From assembly GCF_036670025.1 (NCBI RefSeq), contig NZ_CP137640.1, forward strand, positions 3,320,001 to 3,384,000: a stretch of 64,000 nt of DNA, written 5' to 3'. Shown here in pieces: positions 41,634-50,778 of this stretch (the stretch's first letter is position 1; the number at the start of each line of letters is the position of its first letter). Under the pieces are notes generated by a model, which was not told where the DNA came from, did no database searches, and was given only the letters and a program-made list of their open reading frames with translations. Source of the stretch: Bacillus_BD oryzisoli (GTDB taxonomy: Bacteria; Bacillota; Bacilli; Bacillales; Cytobacillaceae). The translations under genes and the position numbers were made by a program.

Positions 41634-42479
41634 TTATTCAACATAGTACATGAAACCTATTGCACCGGGCCCTGTATGGGTACTGATAATTGGAGTTGTT
41701 TCATCTATAGCTATTTCTTCATAGCCTATTGTATCGGAAATAGCGTTCTTAATTTTTCGAGCGAGTTCATTTCCATCAGCATGAACAAGCCCTACGCCCT
41801 TAATTATTTTTTCTTCTGAATCTTCAGCAAATCGGGCAGCCAGATATTTGGCTACTTGGGCATGACTTCTTACTTTCGCAGCAGGTGTATATTCGCCATT
41901 TTCTAATGAAGCAATCGGTTTGATATTTAACAAGGAGCCAATTATCGCTTTCCCTTTCCCTATTCTTCCTCCTTTAACTAAGTTGTCCAATGTATCAACA
42001 ACGACAAAAAGCCGTGTATTGCTACGGATTTCGTCTAAACGATTTAAAATCGATTGAACACTTTTTCCTTCCCGTGCCATGGCTGCCGCCTCGATTACTT
42101 GAAAAGATAACGCTTTCGAAATAAAGCGTGAATCGACTACAGTTACATTGGTTTCTGTCATTTTAGCCGCACTTTCTGCAGACTGTACTGTACCGCTCAT
42201 TCCTCCCGTCATGTGAATCGATATCACATCATAGCCCTGTGAACCAAGCCTGTCGTACATTTCGACAAAAGCACCTGCTGAGGGCTGAGAGCTTTTTGGT
42301 AATTCTTGTGATGTTTTCATTTTTTTCATAAACTCGCTGGGAGTAATATCAACTCTATCTGTATATGTTTCCCCATCGATACTAATCGTTAATGGGACCA
42401 CATTAATATCCAATTGATCCAGTTCTTCCTGAGTAAGATCCACTGTTGAATCAGTTACTATTCTAATTTTTTTCGTCAA
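41634..42479 (-). CDS. degV: DegV family fatty-acid-binding protein
   Basis: Protein of 281 residues, the exact length of B. subtilis DegV, when started at TTG 42479 behind AAAAGGGG; an ATG at 42512 has no site. Motifs: KIRIVTDSTVDLTQEEL, QPSAGAFVEMYDRL, HMTGGMSGTVQSA and THTGPGAIGFMY. DegV proteins bind fatty acids and act as the FakB subunit of fatty acid kinase. Flanked by terminators, it is a single-gene unit. Confidence 0.92.
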   Translation of the reverse strand: MTKKIRIVTDSTVDLTQEELDQLDINVVPLTISIDGETYTDRVDITPSEFMKKMKTSQELPKSSQPSAGAFVEMYDRLGSQGYDVISIHMTGGMSGTVQSAESAAKMTETNVTVVDSRFISKALSFQVIEAAAMAREGKSVQSILNRLDEIRSNTRLFVVVDTLDNLVKGGRIGKGKAIIGSLLNIKPIASLENGEYTPAAKVRSHAQVAKYLAARFAEDSEEKIIKGVGLVHADGNELARKIKNAISDTIGYEEIAIDETTPIISTHTGPGAIGFMYYVE

Positions 42480-42566
42480 TCCATTCACGCCCCTTTTGCA
42501 ATTAGTTACCATTATACTAAGAATAGTAATTTTAGGGAAATAATATTTTAAGATAATTTATTGATA

Positions 42567-42604
42567 GAAAAAGTCTTCGAATCCTACGATTCAAAGACTT
42601 TTTC
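42567..42604 (-). terminator. Terminator of tatC
   Basis: Stem AAAAAGTCTTcGAATC/GATTCaAAGACTTTTT with a four-base loop, ahead of the tatC stop at 42610. Confidence 0.85.
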
Positions 42605-42609
42605 TACTC

Positions 42610-43371
42610 TTATTCAGTTAGCACTTCTTCATCATCGCCAAATTCAGCTTCCCGCTGCTTTTCCTTTTTTAATTTTCTTTTATAAACAAACTTCGATAAA
42701 TTCACACTGATTTCGTAAAGGAATAACAGTGGAACAGCAACAATAAAATCTGACATAAAATCAGGTGGTGAAATAACAATTGCTACAATAATTAGAACAA
42801 AATAAGCATATTTTCGGATCTTAGATAGGACGTATGGATTCACAATTCCAAGCGATGTTAAAAACATTAACACAACAGGGAGTTCAAATAGTACCCCAAA
42901 CGGAACGGTTGTCGTTAAGATAAAGCGAAAATATTTTTCCGCTGTAAAGTTTGTGGCCATCATCTCTCCGCCTAGTTCAATTAAGAAACCCATGATGGTT
43001 GGAAAAATGACAAAATAACCAAAACAAAGACCGATGATAAAAAGAAAAAATAAAGCTGGAACATATGTTAATGATACTTTTCTCTCAATTGGCTTTAAAG
43101 CTGGTTTAACAAAGAGCCAAATTTGCGTCGCCAAAACCGGAATGGTTCCTGCCACAGCAATTACAGTAGCTATCATGAAATAAACCCACAGGATATCACT
43201 AGGTCCCAGTACAATAAGCTTTACATCCAAATCCTTTGTTATCCATTGATAGAGCTCTTCAACATAAAAGAAGCCAACGATGAAAAAGACAATAAAAGCG
43301 GCAACCGAAATAATAAGTCTTTTTCTTAATTCATCTAAATGATCTATTACATTTAATTCTTTATCTTCCAT
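42610..43371 (-). CDS. tatC: Twin-arginine translocase subunit TatC
   Basis: Protein of 253 residues with six transmembrane helices. Signatures: the N-terminal VIDHLDELRKRLI motif that binds twin-arginine signals, FVKPALKPIERK, the conserved Glu of FELPVVLMFLTSLGIV and the ISPPDFMSD loop. It is the receptor of the Tat pathway exporting folded proteins. The C-terminal tail is charged. It follows tatA by about 150 bases with a weak terminator between, giving a tatA-tatC pair as in B. subtilis. Confidence 0.96.
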   Translation of the reverse strand: MEDKELNVIDHLDELRKRLIISVAAFIVFFIVGFFYVEELYQWITKDLDVKLIVLGPSDILWVYFMIATVIAVAGTIPVLATQIWLFVKPALKPIERKVSLTYVPALFFLFIIGLCFGYFVIFPTIMGFLIELGGEMMATNFTAEKYFRFILTTTVPFGVLFELPVVLMFLTSLGIVNPYVLSKIRKYAYFVLIIVAIVISPPDFMSDFIVAVPLLFLYEISVNLSKFVYKRKLKKEKQREAEFGDDEEVLTE

Positions 43372-43498
43372 CTACTTCCCCTGCTTTTTTCTTTAATCAC
43401 GAAAAAATGTAGGACACTAACAGTTACATTTACAGACTGAGCGATCCCCTTACATCTGGAATGATACATTTAATAATGATACATTTAATATAGAAGAA

Positions 43499-43524
43499 AA
43501 AGGTGTAAGAATAATCTCACACCT
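43499..43524 (-). terminator. Weak terminator/attenuator between tatA and tatC
   Basis: Minus strand AAGGTGTGAGA-ttat-TCTTACACCTTTTTC, directly after the tatA stop. Likely reduces tatC relative to tatA. Confidence 0.65.
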
Positions 43525-43736
43525 TATTTAGTCACTTCTTTCACTTCTTTTACTTCTTTTTTCACTTCTTCTACTTCATCGATAACATCACTAGTGAGAT
43601 CGCGTGTAGATTTTTTAAATTCACGCAGTGTTTGACCAAAAGCACGTCCGATCTCAGGCAATTTCTTTGGACCAAAAATAATAAGAGCTAAAATAAGGAT
43701 TAATATTAATCCAGGAACCCCGATATTTGATAACAT
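43524..43736 (-). CDS. tatA: Twin-arginine translocase subunit TatA
   Basis: Protein of 70 residues, started at ATG 43736, ten bases from GGGAG; ATG 43745 abuts the site. One transmembrane helix (GVPGLILILILALIIFGP) is followed by the hinge KKLPEIGRAFGQTLREFKKS and a Glu/Lys/Val-rich amphipathic tail. It forms the protein-conducting oligomer of the Tat system with TatC downstream. Confidence 0.95.
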   Translation of the reverse strand: MLSNIGVPGLILILILALIIFGPKKLPEIGRAFGQTLREFKKSTRDLTSDVIDEVEEVKKEVKEVKEVTK

Positions 43737-43913
43737 CTGATACATCTCCCTTTGTCATTACTTGTCTAACTACCATGATTATATTACACTGGCTATCATT
43801 TTGGGAAATGAACGGTAAATTTTCATGTAATCTTCACAAAAAACATTATTTATTTACAAAATGTGATGTTTATCATTTTTATTATTTGCAGGTAGAAACC
43901 TTCAGCTTAGTGA

Positions 43914-45182
43914 CTAGATTAATAAATGAAAAAGCGTGCTGTCGTTATTGATTACAGTGTAAGTAAAGCCTTTTTTCTGCATTCTGTCAATTAAATCATT
44001 ATAATCATCTTTGAATTTCAATTCAATACCAACAAGGGCTGGACCATTATCCTTATTATTTTTCTTTGTATATTCAAAGCGAGTAATATCATCATTAGGC
44101 CCCAATACTTCATCTAAAAATTCACGAAGAGCACCGGCACGCTGAGGAAAATTAACGATAAAATAATGAAGCAGCCCCTCATATAATAATGATCTTTCTT
44201 TAATATCCTGCATCCGGCCAATATCATTATTTCCGCCACTGATAACTAAAACAACTGTCTTGCCTTTAATTTGTTCTTTATAAAAGTCCAATGCTGCAAC
44301 AGGAAGTGCACCTGCAGGTTCAGCAACAATTGCATGTTGATTATATAATTCTAAAATGGAAGTACATACCTTTCCTTCTGGAACCACAATAATATCATCA
44401 AGAAGCTCTTCACAAACAGCAAAGGATTTTTCCCCAACACAGGCAACCGCAGCACCATCAACAAAACTGTCAATTGCATTTAGCGGTGTTACTTCGTGAT
44501 TTTTAATAGACGATTTCATAGAAGGAGCACCGGCAGGTTCAATTCCAATCATTTTTGTTTCTGGTGAAACACTCTTCATGTAAGTACTCATCCCTGCCAT
44601 CAATCCGCCGCCGCCAATACTGCCAAACACATAATCGATTTTGTCTTCACAGTCATTCAAAATCTCAACAGCAACTGTCCCTTGACCGGCCATAACCAAT
44701 TCATCATTAAATGGATGAATAAACGTTCTGCCTTCCTCTTCAGCACAAAGAACAGCCTGATTATAGGATGCATCAAATGTGTCACCAGCCAAAACAATTT
44801 CAACATATTCTCTTCCATGCATTTCGACAGAGCTGATTTTTTGTTTTGGTGTTGTAGTAGGCATGAAAATTTTGCCTTTAATTTTTAACTTTCTGCATGC
44901 ATAAGCAACACCTTGAGCATGGTTTCCCGCACTTGCACATATAACGCCGTTAACAAGCTTATCTTGTGGAAGCATTTTAATTGAATAATACGCTCCGCGC
45001 AATTTGAACGAGCGAACTACTTGTAGATCCTCTCTTTTCAAGTAGATATTACACTCATATTTTTCGGATAATCGTTCGTTTTTTTGCAATGGCGTCTGGG
45101 TAACGATATCTTTCAGATGTTGGTATGCTATGAGAATATCCTCCACTTGCAACCATTTCTTTTTCATTACTTTCTGTTCCAT
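43914..45182 (-). CDS. ilvA: Threonine dehydratase (biosynthetic)
   Basis: Protein of 422 residues, the B. subtilis IlvA length. The PLP Lys is in VRSFKLRGAY, with ASAGNHAQGVA, the SIGGGGLMAG phosphate loop and VISGGNNDIGR. A single ACT-like regulatory domain (about 330-420, HYFIVNFPQRAGALREFLDEVLG) accounts for isoleucine feedback. It makes 2-oxobutanoate for isoleucine synthesis. No T-box leader is seen in the 330 bases upstream. Confidence 0.96.
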   Translation of the reverse strand: MEQKVMKKKWLQVEDILIAYQHLKDIVTQTPLQKNERLSEKYECNIYLKREDLQVVRSFKLRGAYYSIKMLPQDKLVNGVICASAGNHAQGVAYACRKLKIKGKIFMPTTTPKQKISSVEMHGREYVEIVLAGDTFDASYNQAVLCAEEEGRTFIHPFNDELVMAGQGTVAVEILNDCEDKIDYVFGSIGGGGLMAGMSTYMKSVSPETKMIGIEPAGAPSMKSSIKNHEVTPLNAIDSFVDGAAVACVGEKSFAVCEELLDDIIVVPEGKVCTSILELYNQHAIVAEPAGALPVAALDFYKEQIKGKTVVLVISGGNNDIGRMQDIKERSLLYEGLLHYFIVNFPQRAGALREFLDEVLGPNDDITRFEYTKKNNKDNGPALVGIELKFKDDYNDLIDRMQKKGFTYTVINNDSTLFHLLI

Positions 45183-45516
45183 ATCTTCACCCTCAATTCA
45201 TTCTATATCCTAATATTTTAATCAGTACATTATATCATGAATTTAGAGATTTTCCATTACCCATTCGTAATATAAATAAAATTCTGTTAGCTTTTCTTGA
45301 AATATTTGTAAAATAATATTTTTAAAATTTGAAATCATAAAATTTTCTATCAACTTCCTGACGGTTTTTAAAGAATATTGTCTTAATTCGTTGAAGAAAG
45401 CGCTATAAATATGATATATATGTTATATACATTAAAAATGTTTTTAATAATTTATCTCTATTAAACATTTTAAAGAATAGAACTATAGTATAGTAAATCT
45501 GAGGAGGATATGAGAA
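45183..45516. other. AT-rich divergent intergenic region
   Basis: About 330 very AT-rich bases serve as promoter space for ilvA (minus) and the 99-residue gene (plus). Runs such as ATATGATATATATGTTATATAC occur at 45409-45430. I see no T-box, riboswitch or further gene. Confidence 0.5.
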
Positions 45517-45816
45517 ATGAGTAAGCTTAAAACAGCAGAAATGGTTGCAGACATGGTTGGATTGGATTATGGATATGTAGTTGAAGCAATTGAATATTTT
45601 AAAACAATTGATGAAGCATTTAACTGGGTTTTTCTCTCAGAAGAAAACCCAACACGTCCATATACACAAGAACAATTAATTCAAAAATTAGCTTCTGTAA
45701 CGAAGGAAGACATGGAGGAATTAAACGCAAAGACGGCTGGTGAATATTTAGTCATTGACGCCGACCATACTTATATTACTCCATATGGTGTAGCTTATAT
45801 TAGAATTACTAGATAA
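45517..45816 (+). CDS. Uncharacterised 99-residue protein
   Basis: ATG 45517 follows a strong TGAGGAGGATATGAG site and the frame ends before a good terminator. The N-terminal part (about 5-45, AEMVADMVGLDYGYVVEAIEYFKTIDEAFNWVF) looks like a small three-helix, UBA-like bundle; the rest is mixed alpha/beta ending DADHTYITPYGVAYIRI. I do not recognise a family. It is transcribed alone after a long AT-rich leader. Confidence 0.7.
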   Translation: MSKLKTAEMVADMVGLDYGYVVEAIEYFKTIDEAFNWVFLSEENPTRPYTQEQLIQKLASVTKEDMEELNAKTAGEYLVIDADHTYITPYGVAYIRITR

Positions 45817-45825
45817 GTTATAAAA

Positions 45826-45856
45826 TAAAAAGCAGCCCATGTTGGCTGCTTTTTTA
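45826..45856. terminator. Bidirectional terminator between the 99-residue gene and dfrA
   Basis: Stem AAAAAGCAGCC/GGCTGCTTTTTT with a six-base loop and T/A runs both ways. Confidence 0.88.
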
Positions 45857-45868
45857 TTTTTTGCTGTA

Positions 45869-46354
45869 TTATTTACGTTCATAAATAGTAAAGAAGTAAT
45901 CATATGGGTTTTTCTCATCTTTTTCACCCTTCTCCTGTGAAACTAATACCCAATTTGATTCATTGAATTCCGGAAAATATGTATCTCCGGCAAATTCCTC
46001 TTCTATTTTTGTAATATAAAGTCGGTCTGCCACAGAAAATGTCGCTTGAAATAACTCTGATCCGCCGATTACAAATACTTCCTCATCTTTTCGGCTGGAT
46101 AAATCGAGCAATTCTTTAACAGAATGAATGATTGTACAGCCTTCCTGCTTATACTCTTTATTTCTAGTGACAATAATATTTTCGCGGCCCGGTAGTGGCT
46201 TTCCAATCGATTCAAATGTATTCCTTCCCATGATTATAGGATGTCCCATTGTTACCTTCTTGAAAAATTTCAAATCTGCCGGTAAGTGCCACGGCAACTT
46301 ATTATCCTTCCCGATTACCCGGTTCTTATCCATTGCAACAATAAATGAAATCAT
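45869..46354 (-). CDS. dfrA: Dihydrofolate reductase
   Basis: Protein of 161 residues. Chromosomal DHFR motifs: ISFIVAMDKNRVIGKDNKLPWHLPADLKFFKK with the active-site acidic residue, IIMGRNTFESIGKPLPGRENIIVT and VIGGSELFQ. It regenerates tetrahydrofolate using NADPH after the thymidylate synthase reaction. It sits about 36 bases behind thyA in the same direction, the usual Bacillus pairing. Confidence 0.96.
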   Translation of the reverse strand: MISFIVAMDKNRVIGKDNKLPWHLPADLKFFKKVTMGHPIIMGRNTFESIGKPLPGRENIIVTRNKEYKQEGCTIIHSVKELLDLSSRKDEEVFVIGGSELFQATFSVADRLYITKIEEEFAGDTYFPEFNESNWVLVSQEKGEKDEKNPYDYFFTIYERK

Positions 46355-46390
46355 CGAATGCCTCCTAAAGTATGTTTTTTTACAAATCCA

Positions 46391-47347
46391 TTACACGGCA
46401 ACAGGTGCTTTTATTGTTGGGTGTGGGTCATACCCATCCAATGAGATATCTTCCATTTCAATTTCAAATATTGAATGCTTCTCTTTATTAATATGTAAAC
46501 GAGGCAATGGTTTCGGCTCACGTAAAAGCTGTGTTTCAACTTGTTCTACATGATTAAGATAGATATGAGCATCACCAATTGTATGAACAAAATCGCCGAC
46601 TTCAAGCCCGCATTCATGTGCAATTAAATGGGTTAACAATGCATAGCTGGCAATATTAAATGGAATACCAAGGAAAATATCTCCGCTTCTCTGGTACAAT
46701 TGACAGCTCAATTTTCCATTAAACACATAAAATTGAAATAATGTGTGACAAGGCGGCAGCGCCATTTTTGGTGTGAATTCAGGTGACCATGATGAAAGAA
46801 TCAATCTTCTCGAATCAGGATTACTTTTAATTTGTTCAACTAAATCCTTCAGCTGATCGATTGTCTCTCCTGTGGTTGTTTCCCAGGCACGCCATTGCTT
46901 TCCATATACAGGACCTAGCTCGCCATATTGACAAGCGAACCCCTCATCCTCAAGAATTCTATGAATAAACTTGTCCATTTCTCCTTCATACTGCTTGCGA
47001 AAGGCCTCATCTGTCTGGCTTCGCAAGCCAAAATCTGTCATATCAGGACCATTATATTCATCGCTTTCAATCCAATTTTTAAATGCCCATTCATTCCATA
47101 TATGGTTATTATGCTGGAGCAAATAACGGATATTTGTATCACCTTTAATAAACCATAGCAATTCACTTGCAACTAAGCGAAAAGGAATTCGTTTTGTTGT
47201 TAGCAATGGAAAGCCTTTTTGTAAATTATACCTCATTTGATAACCGAAAACAGATAATGTTCCTGTCCCTGTCCGGTCGCCTTTCTTATTGCCGTTTTCT
47301 AATACATAACGACACATATTTAAATACTCAATCTCTGGATGCTGCAA
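46391..47347 (-). CDS. thyA: Thymidylate synthase (ThyA)
   Basis: Protein of 318 residues. It is longer than the 264-residue E. coli form because of an insert around 85-140, as in the Lactobacillus casei enzyme. Motifs: NGNKKGDRTGTGTLSVFGYQ, the catalytic Cys in ALPPCHTLFQFYV, QRSGDIFLGIPFNIASYALL and HIYLNHVEQV. It methylates dUMP to dTMP with methylene-tetrahydrofolate. Coupled to dfrA downstream. Confidence 0.96.
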   Translation of the reverse strand: MQHPEIEYLNMCRYVLENGNKKGDRTGTGTLSVFGYQMRYNLQKGFPLLTTKRIPFRLVASELLWFIKGDTNIRYLLQHNNHIWNEWAFKNWIESDEYNGPDMTDFGLRSQTDEAFRKQYEGEMDKFIHRILEDEGFACQYGELGPVYGKQWRAWETTTGETIDQLKDLVEQIKSNPDSRRLILSSWSPEFTPKMALPPCHTLFQFYVFNGKLSCQLYQRSGDIFLGIPFNIASYALLTHLIAHECGLEVGDFVHTIGDAHIYLNHVEQVETQLLREPKPLPRLHINKEKHSIFEIEMEDISLDGYDPHPTIKAPVAV

Positions 47348-47460
47348 ATCATTTACACTCCTTTTTGTAAAAAAGCCGATAAAATAATATATTCGGTTAC
47401 TTTTTCAAATCTTCCTTTTTCGTTTTGTAAAAGCAATACTAATATTCATTGTAACAAAAA

Positions 47461-48162
47461 CTACGATAAATTTTGAATCATTTGGAAGGTTTGCGGTGCA
47501 TTTCTTTTCAGCTCTTCACGATACTGTCCTCCCAGGTAATAATAAGCAAAACATTCAGCAAAATACTCTTCTGGATACGTTAAAAAATAATTCCTTCCTG
47601 GGAAGAGCTTTTCTTTTTCTTGATTCCAAATATCCAAATAACTTTGTTTACTGCGAAGTCCATTATATACTTGTTTGTCAATGGAATGGGCTAATTCATG
47701 TAGTTCCAAATTGACTGAATCATGGCCATGTCCTTTGTCACTGGACCCAATTTTTACAAGGACTGTTTTCCCTCCTCCCATCCCTGGTACATCATCCCAG
47801 GTTGTTTTATGCACATATCCCCGCGGGACCAATTTAGTAAGATGTGATGCAGCTTTATTATCAGTTAACTTACCAGTAAATAGTTGAATGACTATCCCCT
47901 TTTCATTAATTTTATCTAATAAAGACTTAGGCAGTTTATCTACCCGAGATATCATTTCTGCAGCTTCCACTTGATTAAAAGGTGTTGAAGGCAGGATAAT
48001 TATTTGGCTAAGAGCCTGTTCAGACCTTAAATTCATCGAAGTTTTTAAAATGGAATGTTCTGAGAATTTAATTAGCCTTATTCCTGTTTTTTCTGCTTGA
48101 GAGTTTCCCATGAGCAGTAAAGAAAGTATGATTAAGAGCAAAAGGAAATGGTTTTTTTTCAT
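47461..48162 (-). CDS. Secreted metalloprotease with anthrax lethal-factor-like (M34) domain
   Basis: Protein of 233 residues with a signal peptide (about 1-23). The remainder is one ATLF-type domain with the zinc motif HELAHSID (His155, Glu156, His159) and, about 40 residues later, YPEEYFAECFAYYYL, which supplies the third ligand Glu. VHKTTWDDVPGMGGG precedes it. This layout is shared by lethal factor and the secreted Pro-Pro endopeptidases (PPEP/Zmp1). No lethal-factor N-domain is present, so it is not a toxin component by sequence. Divergent from a GIY-YIG gene. Substrate unknown. Confidence 0.82.
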   Translation of the reverse strand: MKKNHFLLLLIILSLLLMGNSQAEKTGIRLIKFSEHSILKTSMNLRSEQALSQIIILPSTPFNQVEAAEMISRVDKLPKSLLDKINEKGIVIQLFTGKLTDNKAASHLTKLVPRGYVHKTTWDDVPGMGGGKTVLVKIGSSDKGHGHDSVNLELHELAHSIDKQVYNGLRSKQSYLDIWNQEKEKLFPGRNYFLTYPEEYFAECFAYYYLGGQYREELKRNAPQTFQMIQNLS

Positions 48163-48208
48163 TTATGTCAGTCCTTGTCATTGTCAAATCTAGGAGGTTA
48201 TGAAAAAT

Positions 48209-48586
48209 ATGTTTGAATCTATTAATCTCGAACATACATTTTATTCGATCCAGTTATCAATAGCGGAAAATCAGCATATTACAATTGGAAAACTGGGGAC
48301 GTTCACTTTTCAAAAGGGAACATATATTTATGTAGGCAGTGCCAAAAGGAATATTAGACAAAGAATTGAACGGTATAAAAGAGTAAACAAAAAGAACCAT
48401 TGGCACTTTGATTATCTTCGTCCATTTGGGGTAATTACTAGAATTATAACATATGATGCTAGTTTTAAAGAGTGTGATCTTGCTGAGAATATTAGGAAAC
48501 AAATGAACGGTACCCTTCCTTTCAATGGATTTGGCTCTTCGGATTGTAAATGTTTTTCACATCTTATTTTTGTTGAAGACAAATAG
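48209..48586 (+). CDS. GIY-YIG (DUF123) nuclease-like protein
   Basis: Protein of 125 residues from ATG 48209; ATG 48200 is only two bases from GGAGG. It has the DUF123 form of the GIY-YIG fold: GTFTFQKGTYIYVGSAKRNIRQRIERYKR, then KKNHWHFDYLRPFGVI and a C-terminal FGSSDCKCFSHLI. The YIYVG replaces GIY-YIG as usual for this subfamily. Role unknown; such proteins are often linked to DNA repair. Divergent from the M34-like protease gene. Confidence 0.82.
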   Translation: MFESINLEHTFYSIQLSIAENQHITIGKLGTFTFQKGTYIYVGSAKRNIRQRIERYKRVNKKNHWHFDYLRPFGVITRIITYDASFKECDLAENIRKQMNGTLPFNGFGSSDCKCFSHLIFVEDK

Positions 48587-48709
48587 GCACCATTTATTCA
48601 CCGTTTACCCTTCCAATGCATATACTCGATAAGTAACGAATAAACTATTGAATTACCATCTATATAATGGAAATATAATTTAGTAGGATGACATAAAGGG
48701 TGAAACAAA

Positions 48710-48949
48710 ATGAGGTTCATGTTTAAACGGGCTGCAAGAGAAGAATTGCAGACCGATTTAAATATTGTTCAACAAACATTAAATTCAGGATATTTTATGC
48801 TCATTGATCTATTATTTTGGTCACTTCTGTTAACTATTTTTACAACGCCAGCACACCATTCCTTCCTAATGGCGGTCATTATTTTCTTCGGATATTATAT
48901 CTCAGGCATCAGTATTTTTTTGTTATTAAGAAGTTTGTTAAAGGAATAG
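48710..48949 (+). CDS. Small two-helix membrane protein, 79 residues
   Basis: ATG 48710 follows AAAGGGTGAAAC. A polar N-terminus (FKRAAREELQTDLNIVQQ) is followed by two transmembrane helices (about 28-48 and 52-73). No family recognised. It ends before a strong bidirectional terminator. Confidence 0.7.
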   Translation: MRFMFKRAAREELQTDLNIVQQTLNSGYFMLIDLLFWSLLLTIFTTPAHHSFLMAVIIFFGYYISGISIFLLLRSLLKE

Positions 48950-48981
48950 CCTCTAACAATTTCTGAAAGCATATGAATAAT

Positions 48982-49015
48982 AAAGGAGGAATGGATTTCT
49001 CATCCATTCCTCCTT
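48982..49015. terminator. Bidirectional terminator before ypjP
   Basis: Perfect 14-bp stem AAGGAGGAATGGAT/ATCCATTCCTCCTT with a five-base loop between converging genes. Confidence 0.85.
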
Positions 49016-49051
49016 ACTGCTGAAAAATTTATTTTTTGAGGCCTTTCCCTG

Positions 49052-49636
49052 TCAACTCATCCATTTAGGAGGTGTATTTTTAGCCCAATTGATACTCCCT
49101 AAATCATGATGTGTTTGAAAATGATCGTGACTTGTATGATAGTGAAAGTTAAATACATAATCCTCTTGTGGCGGATGGTCTCTTCTTACATGAAAACGGA
49201 TTACATCTTTCTTTGTCTGATTATCCATTATATGAAAAATTCTTTCCGATACACCACCGCTTGGAACTTCACTAACAATTAATTGATTTAAATTCTCATC
49301 AGGATAATGTGATGTAACTTCGGCTATCGCCTTTTCCATGTTTGGTAAAATGACATCTTTAAATTCATCTTGAATAACCGGTTTAATTCTCGTACCGAAT
49401 TTTGCAAAAGAATGCTCTTCGGCTGCTCTAACCATTTCATTAATAAACTGCTCTCTGTCAGAAAAAACTTGTGTTTCAAAATAATCTTCATTAATAGACG
49501 GGTTGGCTTCATATGTGTCCCGCTTTGCCTGCTTATCTTCGTTAGGAGAATCAGTCAATAATGCTTGTGGCGTTACCAATCCAAATGTTGCAATCGTTAC
49601 AAGAACCAAAAGCGATTTCCGAAGCCATTTCGGCAT
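49052..49636 (-). CDS. ypjP: YpjP-like secreted protein
   Basis: Protein of 194 residues starting MPKWLRKSLLVLVTIATFGLVTPQALL, a signal peptide or anchor. The mature part is His-rich towards the end (FHVRRDHPPQEDYVFNFHYHTSHDHFQTHHDLG). It matches B. subtilis YpjP, encoded near thyB/dfrA; function unknown. The His tract could bind metal (inference). Transcribed alone. Confidence 0.82.
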   Translation of the reverse strand: MPKWLRKSLLVLVTIATFGLVTPQALLTDSPNEDKQAKRDTYEANPSINEDYFETQVFSDREQFINEMVRAAEEHSFAKFGTRIKPVIQDEFKDVILPNMEKAIAEVTSHYPDENLNQLIVSEVPSGGVSERIFHIMDNQTKKDVIRFHVRRDHPPQEDYVFNFHYHTSHDHFQTHHDLGSINWAKNTPPKWMS

Positions 49637-49843
49637 TTGATCTCATCTCCTTTTTTCTCCGCTTAAAGAGTTGATAAAAAAATTTCTTATTCATTATTGT
49701 ACTATATTTTCCTCTATTTCTACGAATAAAAAGACCGTATAGTTTCATTTTTTTCTTGCAGCGTGCATAAAATTGATATGAAATGAAACGTTAAAGTAAT
49801 AAGCTATTTTTTCATTTAGAAAATAACACAAGGAGGTACATAA

Positions 49844-49921
49844 ATGGATTGGTCCATTACAATCGCCATTGGTATGATTTTACTTATGGGTTACTATATC
49901 TATTTGTCAGTCACAGATTAA
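49844..49921 (+). CDS. Tiny membrane protein, 25 residues
   Basis: ATG 49844 is preceded by a perfect AAGGAGG at ideal spacing. The product MDWSITIAIGMILLMGYYIY plus a short polar tail is a single transmembrane helix. The strong ribosome binding site argues that it is real. It ends 11 bases before the converging methyltransferase gene. Confidence 0.6.
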   Translation: MDWSITIAIGMILLMGYYIYLSVTD

Positions 49922-49932
49922 GGAAACAAGGC

Positions 49933-50706
49933 TTATTTTTCTAAAATCCCGAAATGAAACTTAGCTGTTTTTCTAATTTGCACGTTAAAGCCAAATTGCT
50001 TAAATCTATCACTGCGAAAATGATCTTTTAATACAACACGATCGCTCGCAACCCGGTATGCATGATGGATCGTTTCTTCTGTTAGTGGTTCGTAAACTGC
50101 CAGCTTTTTGATTCCCTTAATTCCATCCGATTCAGATATGTTTTCTTCAAACATCGGATCAAAATAAACACAATCATAGCTGTCAGCTGGCAAACCCTTT
50201 AATATCTGTAAAGCAATGCTTGCTTTCAATTCGATGCGCTTCATGGCAGCAAGTATAGCTGGATCTCCATCATCCCATGTTTGCAATCCCATACTCATGA
50301 TATAGGCAAGATAACGATTGCCTTCACAGCCTGTAACACTTCCTTTTTCTCCAACGATGAAGCTAGCTGTGATGCTGTCAGAGCCAAGCCCAAATGTACA
50401 GTCAAGCAGCTTCTTTCCAAATGATAGATTGCAGGCTTCAATAAAAGGGTCCCTTTCGCCGTTTTGTAAGCGCTTTATGCGAAACATTGCCGAGTTTGGA
50501 TGAAAAAAGCATGGTTCCTGTTCGCCTAAAGGAAATAATTCAAGTCTAGTTTTACCAATTACTAAACAATCATCATGGACCTGTTGCTGTACAGCTTGAA
50601 TAGATCGCTTTAATCTTGGGATATATGGAACCTGAAGGATGTTTGCTGTCTCTTCGGCACGCATAATCATTTCTTCATTTGTTCTCCCAGCAGTTGTTAC
50701 AATCAT
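49933..50706 (-). CDS. Class I SAM-dependent methyltransferase (RsmJ-like)
   Basis: Protein of 257 residues from ATG 50706 (MIVTTAGRTNEEM) behind AAAGG; ATG 50724 has no site. SAM-binding motifs: LLDCTFGLGSDSITASFIVG (motif I), GCEGNRYLAYIM, and DCVYFDPMFEENI (motif IV-like DP). This pattern is that of RsmJ/DUF548 proteins, which methylate 16S rRNA in Gram-negatives. The Bacillus substrate is unknown. A hairpin follows 50 bases into the spacer before brxA. Confidence 0.82.
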   Translation of the reverse strand: MIVTTAGRTNEEMIMRAEETANILQVPYIPRLKRSIQAVQQQVHDDCLVIGKTRLELFPLGEQEPCFFHPNSAMFRIKRLQNGERDPFIEACNLSFGKKLLDCTFGLGSDSITASFIVGEKGSVTGCEGNRYLAYIMSMGLQTWDDGDPAILAAMKRIELKASIALQILKGLPADSYDCVYFDPMFEENISESDGIKGIKKLAVYEPLTEETIHHAYRVASDRVVLKDHFRSDRFKQFGFNVQIRKTAKFHFGILEK

Positions 50707-50746
50707 ACGAGACAATCCTTTCATAACGTTACATCATTTGATAAAA

Positions 50747-50775
50747 GAAAAAAAGGGTGCTATGCACCCTTTTTT
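50747..50775 (-). terminator. Terminator of brxA
   Basis: Perfect stem AAAAAAGGGTGC/GCACCCTTTTTT, loop TAT, four bases after the gene. Confidence 0.9.
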
Positions 50776-50778
50776 ATT

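Noticed and set aside
45183..45516. T-box leader for ilvA
   Set aside because: No T-box sequence or specifier stem visible; only AT-rich DNA.
47461..48162. Anthrax toxin gene
   Set aside because: Only the M34 catalytic fold is present; there is no receptor-binding domain and it lies in a housekeeping region.
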